Part shown: piece by piece, positions 33,078 to 42,700 of the stretch
Layout of the letters: each line of letters begins with the position of its first letter
Position numbering within the stretch: the first letter of the stretch is position 1
NCBI GenBank assembly: GCA_023432465.1
Contig: JAEYUO010000095.1
Location: forward strand, 1 to 64,000
Source: Planctomycetota bacterium
GTDB lineage: Bacteria > Planctomycetota > Phycisphaerae > Phycisphaerales > UBA1924
Length of the DNA: 64,000 nt
Direction of reading: 5' to 3'
Made by a program: the position numbers and the translations under genes
The notes under the pieces: generated by a model
What the model was told of the DNA's origin: nothing
What the model saw: the letters and a program-made list of their open reading frames with translations, nothing else
Database searches by the model: none

Positions 33078-34634
33078 ATGTCCATTTCACCACAGTCCGA
33101 ATCACCGACCCCTCGCATCCACGCTGCTCAGTACGTTCGGATGTCAACCGAGCACCAGCAGTACTCCACCGAGAATCAGCGCGACGCGATCGCGGAGTTC
33201 GCCAAGGTGCGGGGGTACGACGTGGTCAAGACCTATGCCGACGACGGCAAGAGTGGGCTGAGCATGGAGGGCCGAGCATCGCTGCGGCAGATGCTGGCCG
33301 ATGTGGAGAGCGGCACGGCCCCGTTCAAGGCGATCTTGGTGTATGACGTGAGCAGGTGGGGACGGTTCCAGGATGCCGACGAGAGCGCCTACTACGAGTA
33401 CGTCTGCAAGCGCGCCGGTATCCAGGTCGAATACTGCATGGAGCAGTTCGCCAACGACGGAAGCCCTGTCTCGACCATCATCAAGAGCGTGAAGCGTGCG
33501 ATGGCGGGCGAGTACAGCCGCGAACTTTCCAACAAAGTCTTCAAGGGCCAGTGCCGACTCATTCAACTCGGCTATCGCCAGGGCGGCCCCGCGGGCTTTG
33601 GCCTTCGCAGGATGCTGATCGATGTGACCGGCGCACCCAAGGGCGTGCTCAAACGCGGCGAACAGAAGAGCCTGCAGACCGACCGTGTCATCCTTGTGCC
33701 GGGACCGGAAGAAGAGGTTGCGGTCGTGCGATCAATCTATGACCAGTTCGTCAAAGAGGGCAAGAGCGAACGAACCATCGCTGACGGCCTGAACGCGGCG
33801 GGCATCCCATCGGCCTGCGAGCGACCGTGGACGCGGAGCATGGTGCACCAGATCCTGTCCAACGAGAAGTACATCGGCAACAACGTCTACAACCGGGTCT
33901 CGTTCAAGCTCAAGAAGAAACGGGTCATCAATCCGCCAGACATCTGGGTCCGAGGCGACGGCGCGTTTGATGGCCTCGTCGAGCCCGAAGCGTTCTTCAT
34001 GGCGCGGGGGATCATCCAGGAGCGGCATCGGCATTTCAGCGACGACGACATGCTGGGCCGCCTGCGCACCCTTCTGGCTGTCCACCCCGAGCTCACCGGC
34101 GCACTCATCGACGAGACAGATGGCATGCCGTCGAGCTCGGCGTACCGCACCCGCTTCGGGAGCCTGGTGAACGCGTACCGACTGGCGGGATACACGCCGG
34201 AGCGCAACTTCGAGTATCTGGAGGTCAACCGTCAGCTGCGGCAGGTGCATCCACAGCTCCTGGGGGACCTGATCCAGGACCTCCAGACGATGGGCGCGAC
34301 GGTCGAACGGAACGACGCGTCGGACATCTTGACGATCAACGGGCTCTACAGCGCGTCGCTCTCCTTGGCACGATACCGCTCTACAGCAGCGGGATCGCCC
34401 CGGTGGCGATTCCGCATGCCCGAAGAAAAGGTTGCCGACATCCACATCGTGGTGAGGATGGACCCGTCCAACGAGCAGCCCGCTGACTACTACCTGTTGC
34501 CGAGCATCGACATGGAACTCCCCGAGTTTCGACTGGCGGAGTTCAACGGAGCATCGATCGACACGTTCCGCTTCGAGTCTCTCGAGTTCTTCTTCGGCAT
34601 GGCGAAGGTCATCCAGATCGAGGTGGCCGCGTGA
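33078..34634 (+). CDS. Large serine recombinase
   Basis: The 518-aa protein is a large serine recombinase. Its resolvase domain has catalytic Ser23 in YVRMSTE, 'DDGKSGLSMEGR', 'ILVYDVSRWGRFQDADES' and 'VKRAMAGEYSRELSNKVFKG'. A recombinase domain follows ('ALNAAGIPS...RPWTRSMVHQILSNEKYIGNNVY'). The last about 200 residues are an unusual extension. It overlaps the first ParB-like gene by 4 bp. This enzyme integrates or excises the element, and the coupling with ParB/RepB proteins is characteristic of a mobile cassette type. Confidence 0.85.
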   Translation: MSISPQSESPTPRIHAAQYVRMSTEHQQYSTENQRDAIAEFAKVRGYDVVKTYADDGKSGLSMEGRASLRQMLADVESGTAPFKAILVYDVSRWGRFQDADESAYYEYVCKRAGIQVEYCMEQFANDGSPVSTIIKSVKRAMAGEYSRELSNKVFKGQCRLIQLGYRQGGPAGFGLRRMLIDVTGAPKGVLKRGEQKSLQTDRVILVPGPEEEVAVVRSIYDQFVKEGKSERTIADGLNAAGIPSACERPWTRSMVHQILSNEKYIGNNVYNRVSFKLKKKRVINPPDIWVRGDGAFDGLVEPEAFFMARGIIQERHRHFSDDDMLGRLRTLLAVHPELTGALIDETDGMPSSSAYRTRFGSLVNAYRLAGYTPERNFEYLEVNRQLRQVHPQLLGDLIQDLQTMGATVERNDASDILTINGLYSASLSLARYRSTAAGSPRWRFRMPEEKVADIHIVVRMDPSNEQPADYYLLPSIDMELPEFRLAEFNGASIDTFRFESLEFFFGMAKVIQIEVAA

Positions 34635-35521
34635 TCGACCATCGCGATATCAACGTCGTCCGCATCCCCATTGACCAGATCACGGTGATGAACCCCCGTG
34701 AGCGGGGGAAGGTAAAGTTCAAGCATATCGTCTCGAACATCTCCAACATCGGGCTCAAGAAGCCGATCACTGTGGTGCAGCGAGGGACCAAGGACGGCAA
34801 GCCTCTCTACGAACTGGTGTGTGGACAGGGCCGGCTCGAGGCTTGCCGCCAACTCGGGGACACCACGGTGCCGGCGCTCATCATCGACGCCTCGCGCGAG
34901 GACCTGCTCCTCATGAGCCTCGCGGAGAACCTGGCCCGCCGCCGCCAGACCTGCGTGGAGATGCTCCGCGAGGTTGGCAACCTCAAGGAACGCGGGTACA
35001 CCTACACCGAGATCGCCCAGAAGACGGACCTGCACGCGTCATACGTCAAGGGGATCGTTCGCCTGCTCAAACAAGGGGAAACTCGACTGCTGGAAGCCGT
35101 GGAGTGGGGGCAGATCCCGATCAGCATCGCCGTGACCATTGCCACGTCGGACGATCAGGAGGTCCAGCGGGCACTGACGGAGGCGTACGAGTCCAAGAGC
35201 CTGCGGGGCAAGCAGTTGCTCAAAGCGCGGCGGCTGATCGAGGTGCGGCGTGCCGTCGGAAAGTCCATGCGATACGCCGGCCGCAAGAATCTCAAAGCGG
35301 AGGTCACCAGCGACTCGCTGATGCAGGCGTACAAGCGAGAGAGCGCCAAGCAGCGTCTGTTGGTGCATAAAGCCAAAGTCTGTGAAACTCGTCTTCTCTT
35401 TGTCGCCAGCGCCCTGAAGCAGTTGTTCGCCGATCCGGGACTCATGGCCATTCTCCAGGCAGCCAAGCTGGCCACTCTGCCGCAGTTCCTCGCCGACCAT
35501 GTCGGCCGAAAGGGAGCCTGA
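34631..35521 (+). CDS. ParB-like partition/regulatory protein 1
   Basis: The 296-aa protein has a ParB N-terminal domain: 'IPIDQITVMNPRERGKVKF', 'GLKKPITVVQRG', 'LVCGQGRLEACRQLG...VPALII', 'LSLAENLARRR' and a helix-turn-helix 'GYTYTEIAQKTDLHASYVKGI'. It starts at GTG overlapping the recombinase stop. Plasmid ParB proteins segregate DNA, but here no ParA is next to it. In recombinase-ParB cassettes they may guide recombination or replication control. Confidence 0.8.
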   Translation: MIDHRDINVVRIPIDQITVMNPRERGKVKFKHIVSNISNIGLKKPITVVQRGTKDGKPLYELVCGQGRLEACRQLGDTTVPALIIDASREDLLLMSLAENLARRRQTCVEMLREVGNLKERGYTYTEIAQKTDLHASYVKGIVRLLKQGETRLLEAVEWGQIPISIAVTIATSDDQEVQRALTEAYESKSLRGKQLLKARRLIEVRRAVGKSMRYAGRKNLKAEVTSDSLMQAYKRESAKQRLLVHKAKVCETRLLFVASALKQLFADPGLMAILQAAKLATLPQFLADHVGRKGA

Positions 35522-35522
35522 C

Positions 35523-36422
35523 ATGGCCGACGCGGTCCAGATGGCGTTCAACCCTGAGGGCATGATGGTGCCGATCGGGCAGATCCTCCCTGTTCGCACC
35601 GTCCGCCCCGAAATGCGAAAGGGGCAGCAGTACCAGCGACTGTTCGCGTCGATCCGCGAGCTCGGCGTGATTGAGCCGCTGATCATCTTCCCGCAAGACT
35701 CGTCCGACGGGCGTGACCGTCGCTATACCCTTCTGGATGGTCACTTTCGGCTCGACGTGCTCAAGGAACTCGGGCGTACCGAGGCGTTCTGCCTCATCGC
35801 TAAGGACGACGAGGGGTTCACCTACAACCACAAGGTGAACCGCATGGCCCCTATCCAGGAACACTTCATGATCCTCCGGGCGCTCGACAACGGGGTGACG
35901 GAGGAGCGGATCGCCGCGACGCTGAGTGTCGACGTGAAGTCCATTCGGATCAAGCGTGACCTCCTCACAGGGATCTGTCCCGAGGCCGTGGTGCTGCTGA
36001 AGGACAAGAACGTCACCACCAAGGGCCTCCGCGAGCTCAAGCGGGCCGTGCCGATGCGGCAGATCGAGATGGCGGAGCTGATGGTGGCGGCGAACAACTT
36101 CTCGACCGACTACGCGATGTGCCTGTTGGCCGCGACACCCGAGAAAGACCTCATCGACACCGATAAGAACAAAGTGCTGCCGGGGATGAAGCCCGAGGAC
36201 ATCGCCCGGATGGAGCGCGAGATGGAGCTGCTCGGACGGGACTTCCTGATGATCGAGGAGTCCCACGGCAAGAACACACTGAATCTGGTGCTGGCTGTGG
36301 CGTACCTTCGCAAGCTGCTCGATCACGCCGGGGTCGTCAAGTACCTGTCCCAGCGGCATCCGGACATCCTGGGAGAGTTTCAGAAGCTCGCTGACGCCCC
36401 GGACCTGAAGTCTGCTTCCTGA
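35523..36422 (+). CDS. ParB-like protein 2 with RepB-type C-terminus
   Basis: About 299 aa. The N-terminal ParB fold ('MVPIGQILPVRTVRPEMRKG', 'LLDGHFRLDVLKELG', 'RMAPIQEHFMILRALDNGVTEERIA') is followed by a C-terminus resembling plasmid partition RepB ('LLKDKNVTTKGLRELKRAVPMRQIEMAELMV'). The ATG begins one base after the previous gene. The recombinase and two ParB-like genes form one operon. They may work as a complex on the attachment site. Confidence 0.8.
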   Translation: MADAVQMAFNPEGMMVPIGQILPVRTVRPEMRKGQQYQRLFASIRELGVIEPLIIFPQDSSDGRDRRYTLLDGHFRLDVLKELGRTEAFCLIAKDDEGFTYNHKVNRMAPIQEHFMILRALDNGVTEERIAATLSVDVKSIRIKRDLLTGICPEAVVLLKDKNVTTKGLRELKRAVPMRQIEMAELMVAANNFSTDYAMCLLAATPEKDLIDTDKNKVLPGMKPEDIARMEREMELLGRDFLMIEESHGKNTLNLVLAVAYLRKLLDHAGVVKYLSQRHPDILGEFQKLADAPDLKSAS

Positions 36423-36485
36423 ACGAGGTTGTTTGAAACAGGGGCCGCGGCCTCCATCAACGGACAACAACTGCTACCCTGCTGC

Positions 36486-36743
36486 ATGGCCCGAGCAATC
36501 CGTGCCGCCAGCATTCCTGATCCGCTGCCCGAGGTCATGACCATCACGGACCTCGCGCAGTATCTCCAACTGTCGAAATCGTCGCTGTACAAGCTCGTGC
36601 AGAGCGGCAAAGTCCCTGGACAGAAAATCGGTAAGCACTGGCGGTTCCACAAGGGCGTGATTGACCGGTGGTTGTCCGCGGCGGAGTCACACGTAACGCC
36701 ACCACTAGCGCGAGGTGGCACGGGTCGAGGCCGACGCCCATGA
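36486..36743 (+). CDS. Excisionase-like helix-turn-helix protein
   Basis: About 85 aa. 'MTITDLAQYLQLSKSSLYKL' followed by 'VQSGKVPGQKIGKHWRFHKG', then 'IDRWL', is the MerR/excisionase HTH_17 fold. The start may also be the ATG at 36537. Its last 4 bp overlap the ATG of the large defence gene, so the two are translated together. It could be a directionality factor for the recombinase or an autoregulator of the defence operon. Confidence 0.75.
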   Translation: MARAIRAASIPDPLPEVMTITDLAQYLQLSKSSLYKLVQSGKVPGQKIGKHWRFHKGVIDRWLSAAESHVTPPLARGGTGRGRRP

Positions 36744-39739
36744 CCCAGACCTCCGTTCCCCAACTGGCAACGTCGATTCTCAGCCGATCGCCCTGGGCGC
36801 GGCGGTCCACGCCGTGGTCCTTGGTGGAGCTCAAGCTGAATGAGGCAGAGTGGCGTGAGGTGCATGACTGCTTTCGGACGCTCACCCCCGACGCGTGGCA
36901 CAGAGCGATCGCCGGCCTCGCGCCGGCTGCAACCGTCGCTGAGCAGACCGTCACAGGGCAGCCCCTTTACGGCTTCTACTTGCTGCTGCTGATCTCAGAG
37001 ACCGCACGGCGAAATGCCTGGGAGGGCAGTCTGTGGGCGCAAGTCCGCCGATCCCTTTCGACAAACACCGCATTGACCCAGCAGTTGTTTGACGCCAGCG
37101 GACAGCCATCCACACCAACCAAGATGATGATCGAACGTGCCGCTCGGCGGTTCGGTCTGAGACATGCCTTTGACATCCCTACTGACGAGGGTCCGGGACA
37201 CCAGTGGTACACCACGGTCTTCCTGCAGTTCGGTTTCTCAGTGCGGGGCTTCACGAAGAACGCTCCACTGTGGGGTCGCAACATCAACCTTCCCAAGTCG
37301 GTTCGTCTACTGCTCGGCCACGAGGCCAATCCGGGCGCGCTCGGAAAGATGACGTCCCCCTCGTTCAACGAGCTCTGGCAGACAATTCGTCTTGCGGCCA
37401 GAAAGGTCCTTCCGAGAGCGGACGCATTGCGACGCCTGGAGGCCTCTCCGTGGATTCCACCAGGTGGCGCGAGCGAGCTGCTGGATGCGATTGAACGCAC
37501 CGACTGGTCGGACCTTGAGAACACCTCGACGACGAGTGCTTCAGCCGAAGACATGCCGAGCGATACGTTCATCGGTCGCCACTGGTGGTCCTTCCGGGGC
37601 GGAATCCCGCAGGTCCTTGCGGAGCTGTCCGGCTTGGCTGCGCTGGAGCTTTCGCAACCGTTCTACGACATCCTCATCGACGGAAAGCGGATCGGACGCT
37701 TGCTGACGGCTGACCAGTCTCTGCGGCTGATCGGCGCTCCGCAACACGTTGTGAGCCCAGCCGAGTTTATTGTCAAGATACCGAGTCCCCTACGCCCACA
37801 GCTCAGGGCATCTCTGCTTGACCCAAGCGGCGCAGCTCGCGCCGAACAAGTGCTCTCTCTTTGGAGCACGGAGTCCGCAGTTGCTGTAGTCGTCCCGGGC
37901 GATTCCAGCAGTCGAACCGTTGAAACGGGGGAGTCGCTCCCCGTGTCCGGCCCGGTGCTGATCATCGCCGACCAAGCTTGTCGTGCAGAACCTCCCGCCG
38001 AATGCCTCACGCTCGATGATGGACGCTCCGTCGCATACATCATGACAGCGGAGGTGGCTCGCGCTACACGCATCATGCTCGCCGATACGGTCGCCTGGCA
38101 GAGCGAGGCGTCGATTGGCAGAACGACAAACGGCACGTTGCAATTGCGCGTAACGCCCCACGCCCGCGGACACTTCCGCGAGGGTGATGCGGTGGAGATC
38201 ACAATCGAGGCGATCGGGGGCCTTACGCCGACTGCCGTGTGGTGCGGCGGAAAGCCCCACGTGCCGACTCGCTCGGCTGCAGGCGCGGCGAGCTTCCGGG
38301 TCAGCTATCTGATGGGAGGTGTCCCCGGCGAAATCGAATTGCTCGTCGTGCTGACCGGCCCAGGAGGCCAGATTGTTGTTCGGCGGATGAGGGAGCAGAT
38401 TCCAGTGTCTGGTCTGTTTCGCTTTGTGAAGGGGCAAATCAAGAGTACTGAGTTGGATAGACCGATTACGCGGGGGAGCCTGCTTCGGGGCACCTACTTC
38501 TTCATGCCACCCGACACCGAGGACAACGATCCAGTTGATCGGCGCGAGTGGTTCGTCTTTGAAGGCACGCGGCCACTCGCGCGATTTCCCGCTCGTGCCC
38601 AGCCACGCTTTCCGGTGGTTGGGCTGGGAGCTCCGCTGCGCGTCCAACGCGGCCCGCTGAATGCGCGTCGCGAGATCGCCCTTGCGCCCGAAGTAGTTGA
38701 TTTCGGTGAAATGCGGCCAACGCATAGCTTCGAGCCAGACAATGACGGGGCCATCTCTGTGCAAGTCCAGGATGCCCTTCTCGACCGTCTCGATGAGTAC
38801 CGCTGCGTTGTTTGGGACGCATCCGGCACACTCTCGTCCGGCATCATCGCAGATCAGGGCGCGGCAGGTGCAGATGGCTTTGTCACTATCCGCCTGTTTC
38901 CAAGCGTCGCGTGTCCCGCTCCCGTCGCTGTTGCGCTGTGCTATCACGGCCTGCGAGTCGGAGCAGGATGGACTAAGTCGTGGTTCACATGGATACCCGC
39001 CCTCGTCGCTCAACGTGCTCCGCTTCATGCAGCCGCGATACTGCGCTGGTTCCACTTGCCGGTGCTGTCTCCGAGGGCTCAGGATCAAATCCGAACCACG
39101 CTGCTGGAGGCGGCTCCCGCAGATCTCATTCGCGGCTGGAGCGTTCCACTCGAGATCCTGACTGATGACAAAGAACTTACACTGATGCTACCCGACGAGG
39201 GCCTGATTCAGGCCGGACTGTCGGATTCCGCGTGGTTCGGCGCACTTCGAGGGATCACGGCCGACTGGGGTCCGCGCCCGGATGCTGTGGAGCGTTTTAT
39301 CGATGCGCTGACCAGCGATCTTCATGGACACGAACTTGAACCAACGCCGCTCATCGCCACCACGCTTCGATTGCTCCGCCTGCACCCCCATCTGGCGCTC
39401 CGCTCGCTTCAGACGTACGCGCTCTCTTGCCTGAACCGCAACGGCATCAAGCGCCTTGAGGAGGATCTAGCGCTTCAGATCGCTGGCGTGCCAAACACCC
39501 GGGAAGTGGGACTCGTCGTCGCTGAGCTTGCCGAGCAGGGCTCTCGCTCACTGTCCGCTTTGTTAGCCCAGCCAATCGACCCCGTGTTCATTCGGGAAGC
39601 CAGTCGGAACCGGCCCGCAGAGCGCGATGGAGAGCGTGCGTGGACCCATGGCGGACGGCCTGTGTCCGCCCAGGAGTTGCTGTGCCAGATTGATACCGGT
39701 CGTCGACTCCTCACCCTCACAGCGATGGGATACAGCTAG
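36740..39739 (+). CDS. druH: Druantia type III DruH-like protein
   Basis: The 999-aa protein has no motif I can name as an enzyme. The N-terminal about 270 residues are helical with a conserved-looking 'QWYTTVFLQFGFSVRGFTKN' and 'LPKSVRLLLGHE' patch; the middle is beta-rich; the end is helical. It is followed 9 bp later by a giant DEAH helicase with a DUF1998-like end. A large uncharacterised protein plus such a helicase is the Druantia type III (DruH-DruE) arrangement. The gene name rests on context and size, not on a recognised domain. Confidence 0.55.
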   Translation: MTQTSVPQLATSILSRSPWARRSTPWSLVELKLNEAEWREVHDCFRTLTPDAWHRAIAGLAPAATVAEQTVTGQPLYGFYLLLLISETARRNAWEGSLWAQVRRSLSTNTALTQQLFDASGQPSTPTKMMIERAARRFGLRHAFDIPTDEGPGHQWYTTVFLQFGFSVRGFTKNAPLWGRNINLPKSVRLLLGHEANPGALGKMTSPSFNELWQTIRLAARKVLPRADALRRLEASPWIPPGGASELLDAIERTDWSDLENTSTTSASAEDMPSDTFIGRHWWSFRGGIPQVLAELSGLAALELSQPFYDILIDGKRIGRLLTADQSLRLIGAPQHVVSPAEFIVKIPSPLRPQLRASLLDPSGAARAEQVLSLWSTESAVAVVVPGDSSSRTVETGESLPVSGPVLIIADQACRAEPPAECLTLDDGRSVAYIMTAEVARATRIMLADTVAWQSEASIGRTTNGTLQLRVTPHARGHFREGDAVEITIEAIGGLTPTAVWCGGKPHVPTRSAAGAASFRVSYLMGGVPGEIELLVVLTGPGGQIVVRRMREQIPVSGLFRFVKGQIKSTELDRPITRGSLLRGTYFFMPPDTEDNDPVDRREWFVFEGTRPLARFPARAQPRFPVVGLGAPLRVQRGPLNARREIALAPEVVDFGEMRPTHSFEPDNDGAISVQVQDALLDRLDEYRCVVWDASGTLSSGIIADQGAAGADGFVTIRLFPSVACPAPVAVALCYHGLRVGAGWTKSWFTWIPALVAQRAPLHAAAILRWFHLPVLSPRAQDQIRTTLLEAAPADLIRGWSVPLEILTDDKELTLMLPDEGLIQAGLSDSAWFGALRGITADWGPRPDAVERFIDALTSDLHGHELEPTPLIATTLRLLRLHPHLALRSLQTYALSCLNRNGIKRLEEDLALQIAGVPNTREVGLVVAELAEQGSRSLSALLAQPIDPVFIREASRNRPAERDGERAWTHGGRPVSAQELLCQIDTGRRLLTLTAMGYS

Positions 39740-39748
39740 AGAGCCGCC

Positions 39749-42700
39749 ATGTCACAGTTGGATGCACTTCGTCTTGTCCACTCGCTGCGAGAGCGTCTCG
39801 TGGAGTTCTCCATTGAGGAAAGCTACCTTCGCGACGACCGCCTGCGCGACATCATGCGGCGTGTCTGGAGTGGCCCACCGGGCAGTGGCGGGCTCCTTTC
39901 GGATGTCTGGGTCGAAGCTGCATTTGGCGCTCGCACGGCGGACAAGGCTCCGCGCACACTTGTGGAACTTGCAGACGCAGGTGAGTTTGCTCGCGACCTT
40001 GTGGAGCATCTTGACGCGCGAGGTGCCGTGCCGCGAACTCGTCCACTCTATTCCCACCAGCTGGCAGCCATTCGAGCGGCCAAGGCAGAAGGGGACGAGC
40101 GGCCCGCGGTGATGGTGACAGCGGGCACGGGTGCCGGCAAGACGGAGAGTTTCTTGCTCCCGATCCTGCATGAACTGTGGAAACAGCGCAGAGTCGCAGG
40201 CGAGTCGGGCGTGCGTTGCATCGTGCTTTATCCGATGAACGCACTCGTCAACGACCAGGTGGATCGACTGTACTCCTGGCTCCGCAACCAAAATCGGGTG
40301 ACGCTCTTCCATTTCACGAGCGAAACTCCCGAAGATCATGCAATGGCCAATCGCATTGGGGTTCCTCGATGGGAACCATGCCGGTTCCGTACTCGCCGCC
40401 AGGCGAGGGGACTAGAAACCGCCGACGGCCGAAAACTCGCGCCTTCTGACCGTGGGACTGTGCCTGATGTATTGATCACCAACTACTCGATGCTCGAGTA
40501 CATGTTGTGCCGTCCACAGGATGCGGTCCTCTTTGGTCCAGCGCTCCGGTCGCTCGTGCTCGATGAGGCACACCTCTATACAGGCACACTCGCGGCCGAG
40601 ATCTCGCTCCTTCTGAGACGAGTGCTGGCGAGGTGCGGCGTACCCTCCAGTCGCGTGTTGCAGATCGGCACCTCCGCAACGCTTGGGGAGGGAGATCTGG
40701 CTGAACTCGGGTCTTTGGTGTTCACGAAGCCGCGCGAAATGGTCAGGGTGGTGCGCGGTGAGAAGCAGCGCCCGTCGTTTGCTCAGGCGGTTGATGCTGT
40801 CGCGTGCGGCCATCTCGCATCACAGCGGGCCGCGTTGGCGGCGCTCAGCGGTCACGTTGTCCCCACGATGCAAGTAGCCGGGGACGGAGAGCCGGAACTC
40901 AAGGTCGATCACGACGATTGTGCTCGGCTGGCCGAGTCGCTCAGCACGATCGCAGGCGGAGCGACTGTCCGCGCTGCCACGAACGAATGCGCGGGAAGGC
41001 CGGCAGTACTGCTCCACATCGCGCTCACCCAGTCGCCCATTGTTCACAAACTTGGGTCCTTGCTTTGGGATGAGCCTCGACTGTCGCTGCTCTCTCTGGC
41101 TGACCGTCTTTGGGGCGATCGGGGCCCGGAATCCATCGAGGCCACGGTGACGTTGCTCAGGCTCAGCGCGTCGGCGCGGCTGCGTGCGGCCGAACTCCCG
41201 CTCGTGCCACACCGTCTCCATGTTCTGTGCAAGAGCCCTGATGGCATGGTGCTCTGCCTGAACTCCGCGTGTTCGGGGCCGGCCGAGGCCAAGCCCGAGG
41301 GCTGGGGCGCACTGTCAACAGGCTTCACAGACAACTGCCCGCACTGCGGATGTAGAACCGTGAGCCTGGTACGGTGTGAGGAATGTGGGGATGCCGCAGT
41401 TGCCGGCATTCAGACCGATGACTTCCGCCTGCGTGCAGCCACGCCGGACGAACTAGCCGCGGCCCGTGACACCACGGATGGACACACAACCGGCGTGCTC
41501 ATGTTCTCACTCCAGGCCGTACCGCCCGGCGTGCAAACACACTGGCATGTCAATTTGGACACCGGCGAACTGGGGGGAGCCGCTGCCCGCACACGTGCAT
41601 TGGCGGGGCGGACCGCCAGTACGGCCTGCCCAGCCTGCTCCACTGGGGAGACAACCGCTTTTGAACCCATAGTTGGTCCTGTGTCGCTGACCCTCTCTGT
41701 GGTAACGGAAACCGTGCTGGCTGAGCTGCCCGAACACCCGTCGCCTGACCGTCACAATCTGCCGGCGCGGGGACGTCGCCTGCTCGCATTCACAGACAGT
41801 CGCCAGGGCGCTGCGCGGCTGGGTCCGCGGCTGACGGGCCAGCACGAAACCCAAGTGCTGCGCGCGGCGATCGCTCGGGTCGTGGGGGCGGCGGGATCAA
41901 GCGCAGAGCTCTTGCAGTATCTGGAGGGACGAATCGACGACCTCGAGGCTCGCCTCCGCAGCGCACCGCCACAGGTCGCAGCCGCGATCCGCCGCGATCT
42001 GTCCCAGGCACGTGCGGACCTTTCGGCCGCACGCGACGGCATTTCGGTTTCTGACCTCGTAGAACGCCTGCGCGAGGCACCACAGATCAAAGAGCTTCTC
42101 GATCCGGACACGGCCGAACGGCATCAACACTCTCCGGACCACCAATGGTGTTCGGCAGACTGGTCGAACAACGCCGACGCCGTGCGAACGACACTGCGTC
42201 GCCGGGTATGCGAGGAACTTGCCATTCCCCTTCGTCCCCATCGCGCCACAAGCGATGAGGCCCAGGGTCTGATTGAGATTCTTCTCCCACGGAGTGATCT
42301 CTTTGCGATCGATTCGAGCTCCCCATTCCGGCTCACGCCTCCATTTCAGGCGCTTGAACGCACGCTGTCGACAATGCCTCGCACTCTCGATGAGGGCCTG
42401 CGTCGAGATTGGCGGCCGTTTGTCACAGAGCTTGTGCTCGATCTGCGCCGCAACATGGCTGCCACGCTCGGCGAAGGGGAAGAGGTCGACGAGGACTTCG
42501 CGCGAGAACTGGTCGGCACCGTCGCCGTGGCAGGTCTACACCTTACGCGAGCGGCATTCGTCGGCGAGACGGAGCGATCGGCAAGGCTGGCTCGGGTGGC
42601 CGAGCTTCTTCGTCGCGCCGGTGTCGCCGAAGAGCGCTCGCTGGAAGCCGCCAAGGAACTCTTGGGAGGCGTGTTTGATCTGCTCTTGCTTGGTGCCCGC

